A stretch of 64,000 nt of DNA. It comes from Gordonia sp. ABSL11-1. GTDB lineage: Bacteria; Actinomycetota; Actinomycetes; Mycobacteriales; Mycobacteriaceae. The position numbers were made by a program, and so were the translations under genes. Positions 51,780 to 60,353 of the stretch are shown here, piece by piece. The stretch spans positions 248,001 to 312,000 of the forward strand of contig NZ_JASXSI010000004.1 in assembly GCF_030315685.1 (NCBI RefSeq), read 5' to 3'. Under the pieces are notes generated by a model, which was not told the DNA's origin, did no database searches, and saw only the letters and a list, made by a program, of their open reading frames with translations. Within the stretch, counting starts at the first letter, position 1; every line of letters starts with the position of its first letter.

Positions 51780-52349
51780 TCAGCCCAGACCGAGGTCGCC
51801 CAGCCCGAGCAGCGATCGATACGGCACTCCGAGGGCGGAGATGACCTCGTCGGCACCGGTCGCGCGGTCGACGACGGTGGCGACGCCGACGACGACGGCA
51901 CCCCCCTCGCGAGCCGCCTCCACGGCTGCCGACGGCGATGCGCCGGTCGTCGACGTGTCCTCGACGACCAGAACGCGCCGGCCGGTGATGTCGGGCCCCT
52001 CGATGCGGCGCTGCATGCCGTGCGTCTTCGCGGCCTTGCGCACCACGAACGAATCGATGTCACGTCCGGCGGCATGCATGATCGAGGTGGCCACGGGATC
52101 GGCACCGAGCGTCAGCCCGCCGACAGACTCGTACTCCCAATCGGCCGTCAGTTCCCGCATCAGGCTGCCGATCAGGCGGGACGCCTCGTGGTGGAGCGTC
52201 GCCCGTCGGAGGTCGACGTAATAGTCGGCCTCTTTGCCCGACGACAGCGTCACCCGTCCGTGGACCACCGCGAGGTCGGTGACGAGAGCGGCCAGTCGCG
52301 AGCGGTCGTCCTCGCGGACGGTCGGGGGTACGGGCGCGGACGAGGTCAT
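51780..52349 (-). CDS. pyrE: orotate phosphoribosyltransferase
   Basis: Joins orotate and PRPP in pyrimidine synthesis, 189 residues. PRPP loop RVLVVEDTSTTGASPSAAV, SSGKEADYYVDLRRATLH and GGLTLGADPVATSI are diagnostic. Start ATG 52349; another in-frame ATG 12 bp upstream is possible. Sits between ttfA and the methyltransferase, with no separate promoter apparent. Confidence 0.94.
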   Translation of the reverse strand: MTSSAPVPPTVREDDRSRLAALVTDLAVVHGRVTLSSGKEADYYVDLRRATLHHEASRLIGSLMRELTADWEYESVGGLTLGADPVATSIMHAAGRDIDSFVVRKAAKTHGMQRRIEGPDITGRRVLVVEDTSTTGASPSAAVEAAREGGAVVVGVATVVDRATGADEVISALGVPYRSLLGLGDLGLG

Positions 52350-52396
52350 GTCAGGACTCATTTCTCGCTGAGGGTGCGCGACGGCGCCCGCCGGCG

Positions 52397-53437
52397 TCAG
52401 TCCTTGCGGTGACGATTCGGGCGGTCTGTCGGCGACGACGGGGTCGGGGGCATATCGTACGGCCGTGCCGGACGTCCGGTACCCGGCGGCGGTGTACCCG
52501 GGCCGTCCTCCCGCTCGGCGGCGCGTGATCCCCGACCTGCCGGACGGCGGACGGGCATCGGCTGCATCCGGCGTCCCGCGGTCGACGACGGTGGCGCGGG
52601 CGGGGCGGTGACAGGCTTGCCCGCCGACGGCTGCTTCGCGGAATCCGGGGCCGCACTCCAGGCGCGAGTGGGTTCCGGCGCCGCCTCGTCCGTGGCCTGC
52701 GCGTCCTCCGCAGCCGCTGCGATCCGGGCGCGCCGCTGCTTGTCGCGCATCGACTCGGTCTTCTCGTCGGCGAGTTCCGCACGGATCGGTCCGTGCGGGT
52801 CGCGGGGATCCGGGGCGTCCTGCGGGTCGACGATCGGTGGCAGCACGCGCAGCAGGTCGGTGAACCTGCGCACCACGTCGAGCCCGGTGTCGAGCTGCTC
52901 GGCGTCGGTCGTCAGCGGCATCGACCCCAACACCCAGTTGCCCTCGTTCCACAGCACCTCGATGTAGCTGGGCGCGGTGTTGGCCAACGTCACCATCCGA
53001 CGGTCGCAGACGCGACGCGCGACGTCGAGGTTGTTGGAGAAGATCACGCGCGGACCCATCGCGCCGAGCAGTTCGACGTCGTCCTCGGCCGGGGCCAGCA
53101 CGTCCTCATGACGCAGATCGACGACGACCGACGACGGGGTGGACCGCCGCACGGCGATCACGGTGGCGGTCTCGGCCAGGTCGAACACCACTGCCTCTGC
53201 ACCGCGGTAATGGCCGAATGCGACGTCCTGAACCGCGACGCGCTCTGGGGCGTTCATCGTGGCACGATGAAATACCTTGCGCAGCTTGGTATCCGACTCG
53301 CGGAACTTGAACTCGTGCTGATCGCCCCAGACAGCACGCTGGTGGCGCGCGACACTCGATCGCTGGCGGTCCAGCCACAACAGGGCGACCGCGCCGGCGA
53401 GTGCCAATACGGCGATCACGAAATACACGATGGTCAT
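52397..53437 (-). CDS. ttfA: TtfA-like trehalose monomycolate transport factor
   Basis: 346 residues. N-terminal membrane anchor (IVYFVIAVLALAGAVALLW) followed by a beta-rich domain (WGDQHEFKFRESDTKLRKVF, VAFGHYRGAEAVVFDLAETATV, WNEGNWVLGSMPL) like Rv0383c, which works with MmpL3 to move trehalose monomycolate across the membrane. The last 130 residues are a Pro/Ala/Arg-rich tail (DKQRRARIAAAAEDAQ, then PP and RPAGRG stretches), longer than in M. tuberculosis. Assigned from this architecture and from the adjoining pyrE-methyltransferase order. Confidence 0.75.
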   Translation of the reverse strand: MTIVYFVIAVLALAGAVALLWLDRQRSSVARHQRAVWGDQHEFKFRESDTKLRKVFHRATMNAPERVAVQDVAFGHYRGAEAVVFDLAETATVIAVRRSTPSSVVVDLRHEDVLAPAEDDVELLGAMGPRVIFSNNLDVARRVCDRRMVTLANTAPSYIEVLWNEGNWVLGSMPLTTDAEQLDTGLDVVRRFTDLLRVLPPIVDPQDAPDPRDPHGPIRAELADEKTESMRDKQRRARIAAAAEDAQATDEAAPEPTRAWSAAPDSAKQPSAGKPVTAPPAPPSSTAGRRMQPMPVRRPAGRGSRAAEREDGPGTPPPGTGRPARPYDMPPTPSSPTDRPNRHRKD

Positions 53438-53441
53438 CGCG

Positions 53442-54464
53442 CTACAGCCTACTATCGCCCGCCCTGCGGCCGCCGCTCACGACATAACCTCGCTGCTTGT
53501 CGATGACATTGCCGAGGATGTCGACGAGTGGGCCGTCGGCGGTCAGGTATTGCTCCAGGTTGGTGAGGAACTGCCCGGCGAGCCCGGCACGCCACCCGAT
53601 CACGTCACCGCTCATGTGTGGTGAGACGGCCACGTTGTCCATCACCCACAGCGGACTCTCGGGGTCGAGCGGCTCGTCGGTGAACACGTCGAGCGACGCG
53701 GCACCGATCTGCTCCGCGGCCAGCGCGGCGATGAGCGCCGCTTCGTCGACGAGCTGGCCGCGCCCGACGTTGATCAGATGCGCGTGCGGCCGCATCGCCG
53801 ACAACACGTCGGCGTCGATCATCCGTTCGGTCTGCGGGGTGAGCGGTGCGATGGCGACGACGTTGTCGAACTCCCCGGCGTAGGAGACGAGATCGTCGGT
53901 CAGGAGCACGGTGCCGAAGTCGGGATCGTTCTCGCGCGCCGCGCGCCCTGCCCCGGTGACCCGAACGCCGACCGCCCGCAGCAGACGCGCCGTCGCCCGG
54001 CCGATACCGCCGGTGCCGATGACCAGAGCCGACGTTCCTGCCGTCCGCGTCGTCTCTCGGTGTTTCCACGCACGCTCCCGCTGCAGACGTCTGGTGAGGT
54101 GTAATTGCTTGTCCCGGGCCAGGATCGATGCGAGGACGAATTCCGCGATGGGTTGGTCGAACACGCCGGCCGCATTGGTCACCACGATGTCGGACTCCCG
54201 GAGTTCGTCGAACAGCAGCGAGTCCACCCCGGCGGCGCACACGTGCACCCACCGGAGATCGGCGGTCGCCGCTCCCCAGTTGTCGCGGAGTGCGCGGGAG
54301 AAGAAGTCCCACACCAGCAGGACATCCGCGCCCGGCAGTGCGGAACCGAGGTCGTCGGCGGTACACGACCGTACGGTGGCGAGCGCTTCGATCTGGGCGA
54401 GATTCGGGGGTGGGACGACGTCCGGCGACCCCAACAGTGCGACCACAGGCGAATCCGGAGACAT
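53442..54464 (-). CDS. D-isomer-specific 2-hydroxyacid dehydrogenase
   Basis: 340 residues from ATG 54464 (GGTGGGG upstream). Rossmann site ALVIGTGGIGRATARLL, catalytic Arg in INVGRGQLVDEAAL, Glu in DVFTDEPLDPESPLW and His in AVSPHMSGD are in place. NAD(P)-dependent reduction of a 2-oxoacid; GhrA/GyaR-like subgroup, substrate not predictable. It begins next to a tandem-repeat region, 5 bp from ttfA. Confidence 0.9.
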   Translation of the reverse strand: MSPDSPVVALLGSPDVVPPPNLAQIEALATVRSCTADDLGSALPGADVLLVWDFFSRALRDNWGAATADLRWVHVCAAGVDSLLFDELRESDIVVTNAAGVFDQPIAEFVLASILARDKQLHLTRRLQRERAWKHRETTRTAGTSALVIGTGGIGRATARLLRAVGVRVTGAGRAARENDPDFGTVLLTDDLVSYAGEFDNVVAIAPLTPQTERMIDADVLSAMRPHAHLINVGRGQLVDEAALIAALAAEQIGAASLDVFTDEPLDPESPLWVMDNVAVSPHMSGDVIGWRAGLAGQFLTNLEQYLTADGPLVDILGNVIDKQRGYVVSGGRRAGDSRL

Positions 54465-54530
54465 GAGCCCCACCGTAACCAGACACCCGGCACACGCGCC
54501 GTCGGCGACCCACGCAGCAACCCCCATCCT

Positions 54531-54598
54531 CGCCGACCGTGTCCAACTTTTCGCCGACCGTGTCCAACTTTTCGCCGACCGTGCCCAGTGCGTCGCCG
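54531..54598. repeat. 21-bp tandem repeat in intergenic DNA
   Basis: Unit GCCGACCGTGTCCAACTTTTC repeated about three times with decay in the last copy. It lies between the divergent 2-hydroxyacid dehydrogenase and DJ-1 genes, immediately before the MarR-type operators. Confidence 0.85.
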
Positions 54599-54611
54599 AG
54601 CGCGCCCTCTA

Positions 54612-54651
54612 TTGACAGCATCCTGTCAAATATGACAGACTGCTGTCATAT
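54612..54651. promoter_or_regulatory. paired MarR-type operators upstream of DJ-1/marR
   Basis: Two adjoining perfect palindromes: TTGACA-GCATCC-TGTCAA (54612-54629) and ATATGACAG-ACTG-CTGTCATAT (54630-54651), 22 bp before the DJ-1 start. TTGACA also looks like a -35 element, so repressor binding would cover the promoter. Core TGACA/TGTCA is shared with 30546-30592. Confidence 0.7.
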
Positions 54652-54673
54652 TCACCTCGAAGGAGCAATCACC

Positions 54674-55279
54674 ATGCACACCGTCCACCTGGCCATCTAC
54701 CCCGCACTCGCCGACTGGGAGTTCGGATACGTCGCCGCCGGCATCAACAATCCTGAGTATCAGCGCGATCCGAACTCGTTCCGCATCGTCACCGTCGGGG
54801 CGGCGCGTGAGCCGATCCGCACCATCGGCGGCGTGACGATGGTTCCCGACACCACACTCGAGGACATCACGCCCGACGACAGCGCCATGCTCGTCCTGCC
54901 CGGCGCACAGAGCTGGGACGCCAACGACGAGTTCGTCGACGCCGCCGGACAGTGGCTCGATGCCGACGTTCCCGTGGCCGGGATCTGCGGCGCCACAGTG
55001 GGTCTCGCACGCGGCGGACTCCTCGACGACCGACGACACACGAGCAATGCGCGCGAGCAGCTCGAGCCGACGGGATACGCGGGCGCTGCTCACTACGTCG
55101 ACGCGCCCGCCGTCACCGACCGCGGCGTGATCACCGCGGCCGCCGTCGCACCGGTCGAGTTCGCCCGTGAGGTGTTCGCCCTGCTCGGCATCTACACACC
55201 GGACATCCTGGAAGCCTGGTACCGGCTCTACGGGCACCAGGACCCCAGTGGCTTCTACGCGCTGGCGGACCTGCAGTGA
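54674..55279 (+). CDS. DJ-1/PfpI-family protein
   Basis: 201 residues from ATG 54674 with AAGGAG 8 nt upstream. Glutamine-amidotransferase-like fold; nucleophile elbow cysteine in VAGICGATVGLARGG and VLPGAQSWDANDEFVD. Probably a cysteine hydrolase, isocyanide hydratase-like enzyme or stress sensor. It is coupled to a MarR gene (GTGA overlap), and operators stand upstream, so inducible by the MarR ligand. Confidence 0.87.
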   Translation: MHTVHLAIYPALADWEFGYVAAGINNPEYQRDPNSFRIVTVGAAREPIRTIGGVTMVPDTTLEDITPDDSAMLVLPGAQSWDANDEFVDAAGQWLDADVPVAGICGATVGLARGGLLDDRRHTSNAREQLEPTGYAGAAHYVDAPAVTDRGVITAAAVAPVEFAREVFALLGIYTPDILEAWYRLYGHQDPSGFYALADLQ

Positions 55280-55722
55280 CCGAGGCGCCCGACCTACAAA
55301 CCCTCCTGTCGGACACCGCACTCACGGTCTTTCGCCTCAACGGGCAGTTCCTCGCCCTCGCGGAGGAACTGGCACGCCCGGCCGGCCTGACCGCGACGCG
55401 TTGGCAGGTCCTGGGCGCGGTCCTGCAACGGCCTCTCACCGTGTCCGAGATCGCCCGCGCCATGGGCATCACCCGCCAGAGCGTGCAACGCACCGCCGAC
55501 CTGCTGGCCGACGACGGGCTTCTGGAGTTCCGCGACAACCCGAACCATCGGCGCGCCAAGCTGGTCGTCGCCACAGAATCCGGGATCGCGGCGGTCCGCC
55601 GGATCAACCCTGATCACCGGGCCGCCGCCCAGCGGATCGGCGATCGGATGACGCCCGACGCATGGTCCGACGCTCTCGCCGCTCTCCGTGCACTCGGAGC
55701 AGCTCTCGAACAGACGTCGTGA
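55276..55722 (+). CDS. MarR-family transcriptional regulator
   Basis: 148 residues from GTG 55276, overlapping the DJ-1 stop. HTH TVSEIARAMGITRQSVQRTA, wing LEFRDNPNHRRAKLVVAT. It likely autoregulates the DJ-1 operon through the palindromes at 54612-54651. It is followed by the catabolic operon 77 bp downstream, whose own candidate operator is different. Confidence 0.87.
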   Translation: MTEAPDLQTLLSDTALTVFRLNGQFLALAEELARPAGLTATRWQVLGAVLQRPLTVSEIARAMGITRQSVQRTADLLADDGLLEFRDNPNHRRAKLVVATESGIAAVRRINPDHRAAAQRIGDRMTPDAWSDALAALRALGAALEQTS

Positions 55723-55759
55723 GACAGCAGAACCCCGCCCTCACCACCGATGATGTCCA

Positions 55760-55771
55760 ATTGTTGACAAT
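55760..55771. promoter_or_regulatory. candidate GntR-type operator before the catabolic operon
   Basis: ATTGTTGACAAT is a perfect palindrome about a 2-bp centre and fits the FadR/GntR pattern TNGTNNNACNA-like TTGTnnACAA, 28 bp before the aminotransferase start. The regulator gene is not in the window. Confidence 0.5.
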
Positions 55772-55798
55772 CCGACGATCGGCCGTCACGGTGTACCC

Positions 55799-57124
55799 AT
55801 GACCGTCACCACCGACTCCATTCGCACCGCCCAGACCGCGACCCTGAGCCCCGCGCTCAAACAGGCCACACCTGTCGTCGTCGACCATGCGTCCGGCTCG
55901 TGGATCCATGGCACCGACGGCAACGACTACCTCGACTTCACCACCGGCATCGGCGTCACGAGCACCGGTCACTGCCACCCACGCGTCGTCGCGGCCGCGC
56001 AGGAACAGTGCACGAAGATCATCCACGCGCAGTACACGACGGTGATGCATCAGCCGCTGCTCGAGCTGACCGAGAAACTCGGCCACGTCCTGCCGCTCGG
56101 TCTCGACTCGGTGTTCTACGCCAACTCCGGATCGGAAGCGGTCGAGGCGGCGATCCGCCTCGCGCGCATGGCGACCGCCCGCCCCAACATCATCGTGTTC
56201 CAGGGCGGATTCCACGGCCGCACGGTTGCCGCGGCCAGCCTCACCACTGCGGGAACCCGTTTCTCCGCCGGCTTCTCGCCGCTCATGTCGGGCGTGCACA
56301 TGTCGCCGTTCCCGTACGCCTACCGCTACGGCTGGACCACCGACGAGGCCGTCGACTTCGCCCTGCGTGAGCTCGACTACCTCCTGCAGTCGCGGGTCGC
56401 GCCGAACGACACCGCCGCGTTCCTCATCGAACCCGTGCTCGGCGACGGCGGCTATCTGCCCACCCCGCCCCGCTTCCTCCAGGGCCTGCGCGAACGCGCG
56501 GATCGCCACGGCATCATCTTCATCCTCGACGAGGTGCAGGCCGGATTCGGCCGCACCGGCAAGTTCTGGGGGCATCAGCACGCCGCGGACCTCACTCCGG
56601 ACATCATCATCACCGCCAAGGGCCTCGCGTCGGGGTTCCCGATCTCCGCGATCGCGGCGTCGACCGACCTCATGAGCAAGGCATGGCCCGGCTCGCAGGG
56701 TGGCACATACGGTGGCAATGCCGTCGCCGCGGCCGCCGCCGTGGCGACGATCGACGTCATCGCCGACGAGAATCTGGTCGAGAACGCTCGGCTGCGAGGT
56801 GAGCAGCTGCTCGTCGGGCTGCAGGACATCGCGATCCGATTCGACGCCATAGGCGACGTCCGCGGCCTCGGCCTCATGGCCGGCATCGAGTTCGTGACCA
56901 GCGGGGACGGCGCAACTCCGGTTCCCGACGCCGCGGCCGCTGCCGCCGTCCAGCAGGCCACCACCCGGCACGGCCTGCTGACGCTGACCTGCGGTCCCGC
57001 CGGCAACGTCGTGCGCCTGATCCCCGCGCTGGTCGTCACCGAAGACGAGATCGCCCAGGGACTCGAGCGTTTCGCCGCGACCCTGACCGATGTGTTCTCA
57101 GGCGATACCCTCGGACAGAGATGA
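55799..57124 (+). CDS. class III aminotransferase (GABA/diaminobutyrate type)
   Basis: 441 residues, PLP enzyme. GIGVTSTGHCHPRVVAAAQ, FYANSGSEAVEAAIRLARM, GGFHGRTVAAASLTT, FILDEVQAGFGRTG and the PLP-lysine motif IITAKGLASGFP are all present, with the omega-transaminase Gly/Arg-type C-terminus. It probably moves the omega amino group of 4-aminobutyrate or 2,4-diaminobutyrate to 2-oxoglutarate, giving a semialdehyde that suits the downstream dehydrogenase. First gene of the operon, ATGA overlap with the next gene. Confidence 0.88.
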   Translation: MTVTTDSIRTAQTATLSPALKQATPVVVDHASGSWIHGTDGNDYLDFTTGIGVTSTGHCHPRVVAAAQEQCTKIIHAQYTTVMHQPLLELTEKLGHVLPLGLDSVFYANSGSEAVEAAIRLARMATARPNIIVFQGGFHGRTVAAASLTTAGTRFSAGFSPLMSGVHMSPFPYAYRYGWTTDEAVDFALRELDYLLQSRVAPNDTAAFLIEPVLGDGGYLPTPPRFLQGLRERADRHGIIFILDEVQAGFGRTGKFWGHQHAADLTPDIIITAKGLASGFPISAIAASTDLMSKAWPGSQGGTYGGNAVAAAAAVATIDVIADENLVENARLRGEQLLVGLQDIAIRFDAIGDVRGLGLMAGIEFVTSGDGATPVPDAAAAAAVQQATTRHGLLTLTCGPAGNVVRLIPALVVTEDEIAQGLERFAATLTDVFSGDTLGQR

Positions 57125-60100
57125 CACATGTCAGCCTGACCGGATTGTCACCCGACCTCGACGTCGCCGACGCCCTCTCGGCTCTCGGCGTCGAGGCGGA
57201 CACGTCCACCCGACGGCTCGCCGAGTACTCCTACGACGCCTCCAATTACCGGGTCCGACCCCTCGCGGTGGTGTTTCCCCGATCCGATAACGAGGTCGCC
57301 CGTACTGCAGCGTTCTGCCACTCCCGCTCGATCCCCCTGATCGCGCGCGGCGGTGGAACGTCGATGGGCGGCAACGCAATCGGCCCCGGAGTCGTGATCG
57401 ACCTGTCGCGGTACATGAATCGCGTCCGATCGATCGACGCGGACTCCTCGACGGCGGTCGCCGAGAGCGGCATCGTGCTCACGGCCCTCGCCGCCGATGC
57501 CCGCGCGGCCACCGACGGGCAGCTCACCTTCGCACCCGACCCGTCGTCGGCGTCACGCGCCTCGCTGGGGGGCGCGATCGGCAACGACGCATGCGGGAAT
57601 CACTCTGTGCGGCATGGCCGTACGACGGACCACGTCGAGGAACTGTTCCTGGTGACCGCCGACGGGCTGCGGCTGACCGCCACCCGCCACGGCATCACTG
57701 CGACCGACGACACCGATCGCGATGCCGTTTCCCGGGCCGCCGAGCTCACCGATCGCCTCCGCGACCTGACATCGCGGCACATGGCGATCCTGCGCACGGA
57801 CCTCGAGACCATCCCTCGTCAGGTCTCTGGTTATCATCTCGCGAAGATGTTGCCGGAGAACGGCTTCGACGTGGCGCGAGCGCTCGTCGGCAGCGAGGGT
57901 ACGTGCGCGATCGTCGTCGCCGCACGCGTGCGGCTCGTGCCTGTGGCCACCTCACCGCTGCTCGTCTGCGTGGGGTACCCGACGGTCATCGACGCCGCCC
58001 GCGACGTCACCGCGATTCTCCCCTACGCGCCGTCGGCGGTCGAGGGCATCGACCGCAAGATCGTCGCCACCATGGCCGCCCGCCGCGGCCGCGACGCCAT
58101 CTCGGTGCTCCCCGGCGTCGACGACTCCGACTGCACCGGCTGGCTGTTCATCGACGTCGACGAGCACAGCGCCGCAACGCGATCCGAAAGCGATGTCGAG
58201 GCGACCGCGAAGCGTCTCCTGGACGACCTGCGTGCCCGTGGCCGGATGGTCGCGGCCACCACGGTCCCCGACCCGGTGGCACGCAAGGCGCTCTGGCGGG
58301 TCCGCGAGGACGGGGCCGGATTGTCCTCCCGGCTCGCCGATCCCGACGACGACAGCATCGGCAACGACTACGAGTCGTGGCCCGGCTGGGAGGATGCCGC
58401 CGTCGCGCCCGAGCGCCTGGCCGACTATCTCGACGACTTCACCCGGCTGCTCGATCAGCATGGGCTGACCGGTGTGATGTACGGCCACTTCGGTGCCGGC
58501 TGCATGCACGTCCGGATCACCTTCGACCTGCGCACTCCCGAAGGGCGCGCGGTGATGGACCGGTTCTGCGCCGATGCCGCCCGTCTCGTCGTCGCGCATG
58601 GTGGGTCGCTGTCCGGTGAGCACGGTGACGGCCGCGCACGGTCGGCGCTGCTGCCGGTGATGTACTCGCCGGCGATGCTGGGTGCGTTCGCCGAGTTCAA
58701 GCGGATCTGGGACCCGCAGGGCATCCTCAATCCAGGTTCCATCGTCGACCCGTCACCGATCACCGACGACCTCGCCCTCGCCGGGGTCCCGGACCGGCAC
58801 TGGCCGACCATGTTCCACCTCGGTGCGCCGGCCCACGATGCTGCGCCCACCGAGCCGCCAACTGCCCCGCCCACCGGAAAGGCGCCCCGGAAAAGCACAC
58901 CCGGTACGGCCGCGGATGCCGATATGTCGACGGCCGCCTCTCAGCGGGCGGATTTCCGGGGCGGTTTTCTGGAGATCGCCCAGGTCACCGACGGCGCGCA
59001 CACCGACCAGACCTCCCTCGACCCGTTCGTGCACGCCGTCCAGGGGTGCATCGGTGTCGGGCGATGCCGCGCGACGTCCGGCGGCGTGATGTGTCCCAGC
59101 TACCGCGCCACCCGCGACGAGAAGGACTCCACCCGCGGGCGCGCACGCGTGCTGCAGGAGATGGTTCGCACCGCCCCCGACGTCGAGACAGGTTGGCGAT
59201 CGGCCGATGTCGCCGATGCGCTGGAGCTGTGCCTGTCCTGTAAGGCGTGCTCCACCGACTGTCCCACCGGCGTCGACATGGCCACCTACAAGTCGGAGTT
59301 CCTGCACCACCACTACCGGGGTCGCAAGCGTCCGCTGTCGCACTACTCCCTCGGATGGATGCCGGCCTGGCTCGGGGCCGCAGGGGTCCTGGCCCCGGCG
59401 ATCAACGCGGCGTTGGAGAGTCCACTCCGACGACTCGCCGCACGTGCCGGCGGGCTCGACCCGCGACGCAGCATGCCCCGGTTCGCCGCACGGAAGGCGC
59501 GTCGGGCACACCTGCGAGAACTCCCGCCACTGTCGACGACCTCCGACGTCGTATTGTTCGTCGACTCGTTCACCCGCGCCTTCCGCCCGCAGGTCGCCTC
59601 CGCGGCGGCCGAGGTGCTCTCGGCGACCGGTGACACCGTCGGATGCAGCGCCGACAACTGCTGCGGCCTCACCTGGATCTCCACCGGCCAGCTCACTCAT
59701 GCCCGAAAGGTGTTGTCGCGGACGGCAAACAACCTCGACGATGGCACCGGACGACCCATCGTGGTGCCCGAACCCAGTTGCGCCGCCGCTCTCCGGAAGG
59801 ATCTGCCCGAACTCGTGCACACCCCGGCCGCCCGTCGGGTCGCCGAACGGGTCCAGAGCTTCGCCGACTACCTCCCCCGCCTACTCGAGCAGGGATGGCG
59901 GCCCGAGAACCTCCCCGAGGCGGTCACCGTGCAGACGCACTGCCACGAGTACGCGGTCTTCGGCGCCCGCACGGGCGCCGCGGCCCTGTCCGCACTCGGC
60001 GTCGAGGTGCACACCGCCGATGGATGTTGCGGTGTGGCAGGTAACTTCGGCTTCGAGCGCGGACACTACGAGGTGAGCGTCGCGGTATCGGAGAACGCGC

Positions 60101-60351
60101 TCGCCCCCGCGTTGCGTTCCGCTCCGGGCCGCCCGGTCATCACCGACGGGTTCAGCTGCGCCATGTCCGTCGACCACCTCACCGCGACCGACGACGGCAT
60201 ATCCGCCCGCGGCCTACATCTCGCCGAACTTCTCACCCGCACCCCATCCCCGCCGACGGCAACCAGCGATCCGCCGACGGCAACCTTCGCCTCGACGACG
60301 GCAACCGACCACTCCCCGACGACAACCCCACCCGACCCGGAAGGAGCGTGA
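57121..60351 (+). CDS. large FAD/4Fe-4S oxidoreductase (D-lactate dehydrogenase/GlcD-GlpC fusion type)
   Basis: 1076 residues. N-terminal FAD_binding_4 domain (LIARGGGTSMGGNAIG, SLGGAIGNDACGNHSVRHG), FAD-oxidase C-terminal domain (GHFGAGCMHVRITFDLRT, GEHGDGRARS), then two 4Fe-4S motifs (C643 region CIGVGRC, and CLSCKACSTDCPTG from about residue 704), then two CCG heterodisulfide-type domains (NCCGLTW near 847, CCGVAGNFGFERGHYE near 969). It should oxidise a 2-hydroxy or similar acid and pass electrons to the quinone pool. The last 35 residues are a Thr/Pro/Ser repeat (PPTATSD, PPTATFA). Coupled on both sides. Confidence 0.87.
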   Translation: MTHVSLTGLSPDLDVADALSALGVEADTSTRRLAEYSYDASNYRVRPLAVVFPRSDNEVARTAAFCHSRSIPLIARGGGTSMGGNAIGPGVVIDLSRYMNRVRSIDADSSTAVAESGIVLTALAADARAATDGQLTFAPDPSSASRASLGGAIGNDACGNHSVRHGRTTDHVEELFLVTADGLRLTATRHGITATDDTDRDAVSRAAELTDRLRDLTSRHMAILRTDLETIPRQVSGYHLAKMLPENGFDVARALVGSEGTCAIVVAARVRLVPVATSPLLVCVGYPTVIDAARDVTAILPYAPSAVEGIDRKIVATMAARRGRDAISVLPGVDDSDCTGWLFIDVDEHSAATRSESDVEATAKRLLDDLRARGRMVAATTVPDPVARKALWRVREDGAGLSSRLADPDDDSIGNDYESWPGWEDAAVAPERLADYLDDFTRLLDQHGLTGVMYGHFGAGCMHVRITFDLRTPEGRAVMDRFCADAARLVVAHGGSLSGEHGDGRARSALLPVMYSPAMLGAFAEFKRIWDPQGILNPGSIVDPSPITDDLALAGVPDRHWPTMFHLGAPAHDAAPTEPPTAPPTGKAPRKSTPGTAADADMSTAASQRADFRGGFLEIAQVTDGAHTDQTSLDPFVHAVQGCIGVGRCRATSGGVMCPSYRATRDEKDSTRGRARVLQEMVRTAPDVETGWRSADVADALELCLSCKACSTDCPTGVDMATYKSEFLHHHYRGRKRPLSHYSLGWMPAWLGAAGVLAPAINAALESPLRRLAARAGGLDPRRSMPRFAARKARRAHLRELPPLSTTSDVVLFVDSFTRAFRPQVASAAAEVLSATGDTVGCSADNCCGLTWISTGQLTHARKVLSRTANNLDDGTGRPIVVPEPSCAAALRKDLPELVHTPAARRVAERVQSFADYLPRLLEQGWRPENLPEAVTVQTHCHEYAVFGARTGAAALSALGVEVHTADGCCGVAGNFGFERGHYEVSVAVSENALAPALRSAPGRPVITDGFSCAMSVDHLTATDDGISARGLHLAELLTRTPSPPTATSDPPTATFASTTATDHSPTTTPPDPEGA

Positions 60352-60353
60352 CC

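Noticed and set aside
54539..54673. N-terminal extension of the DJ-1 protein (starting near 54539)
   Set aside because: It would translate the tandem repeats and the operators; ATG 54674 has AAGGAG at correct spacing and starts the DJ-1 fold directly.
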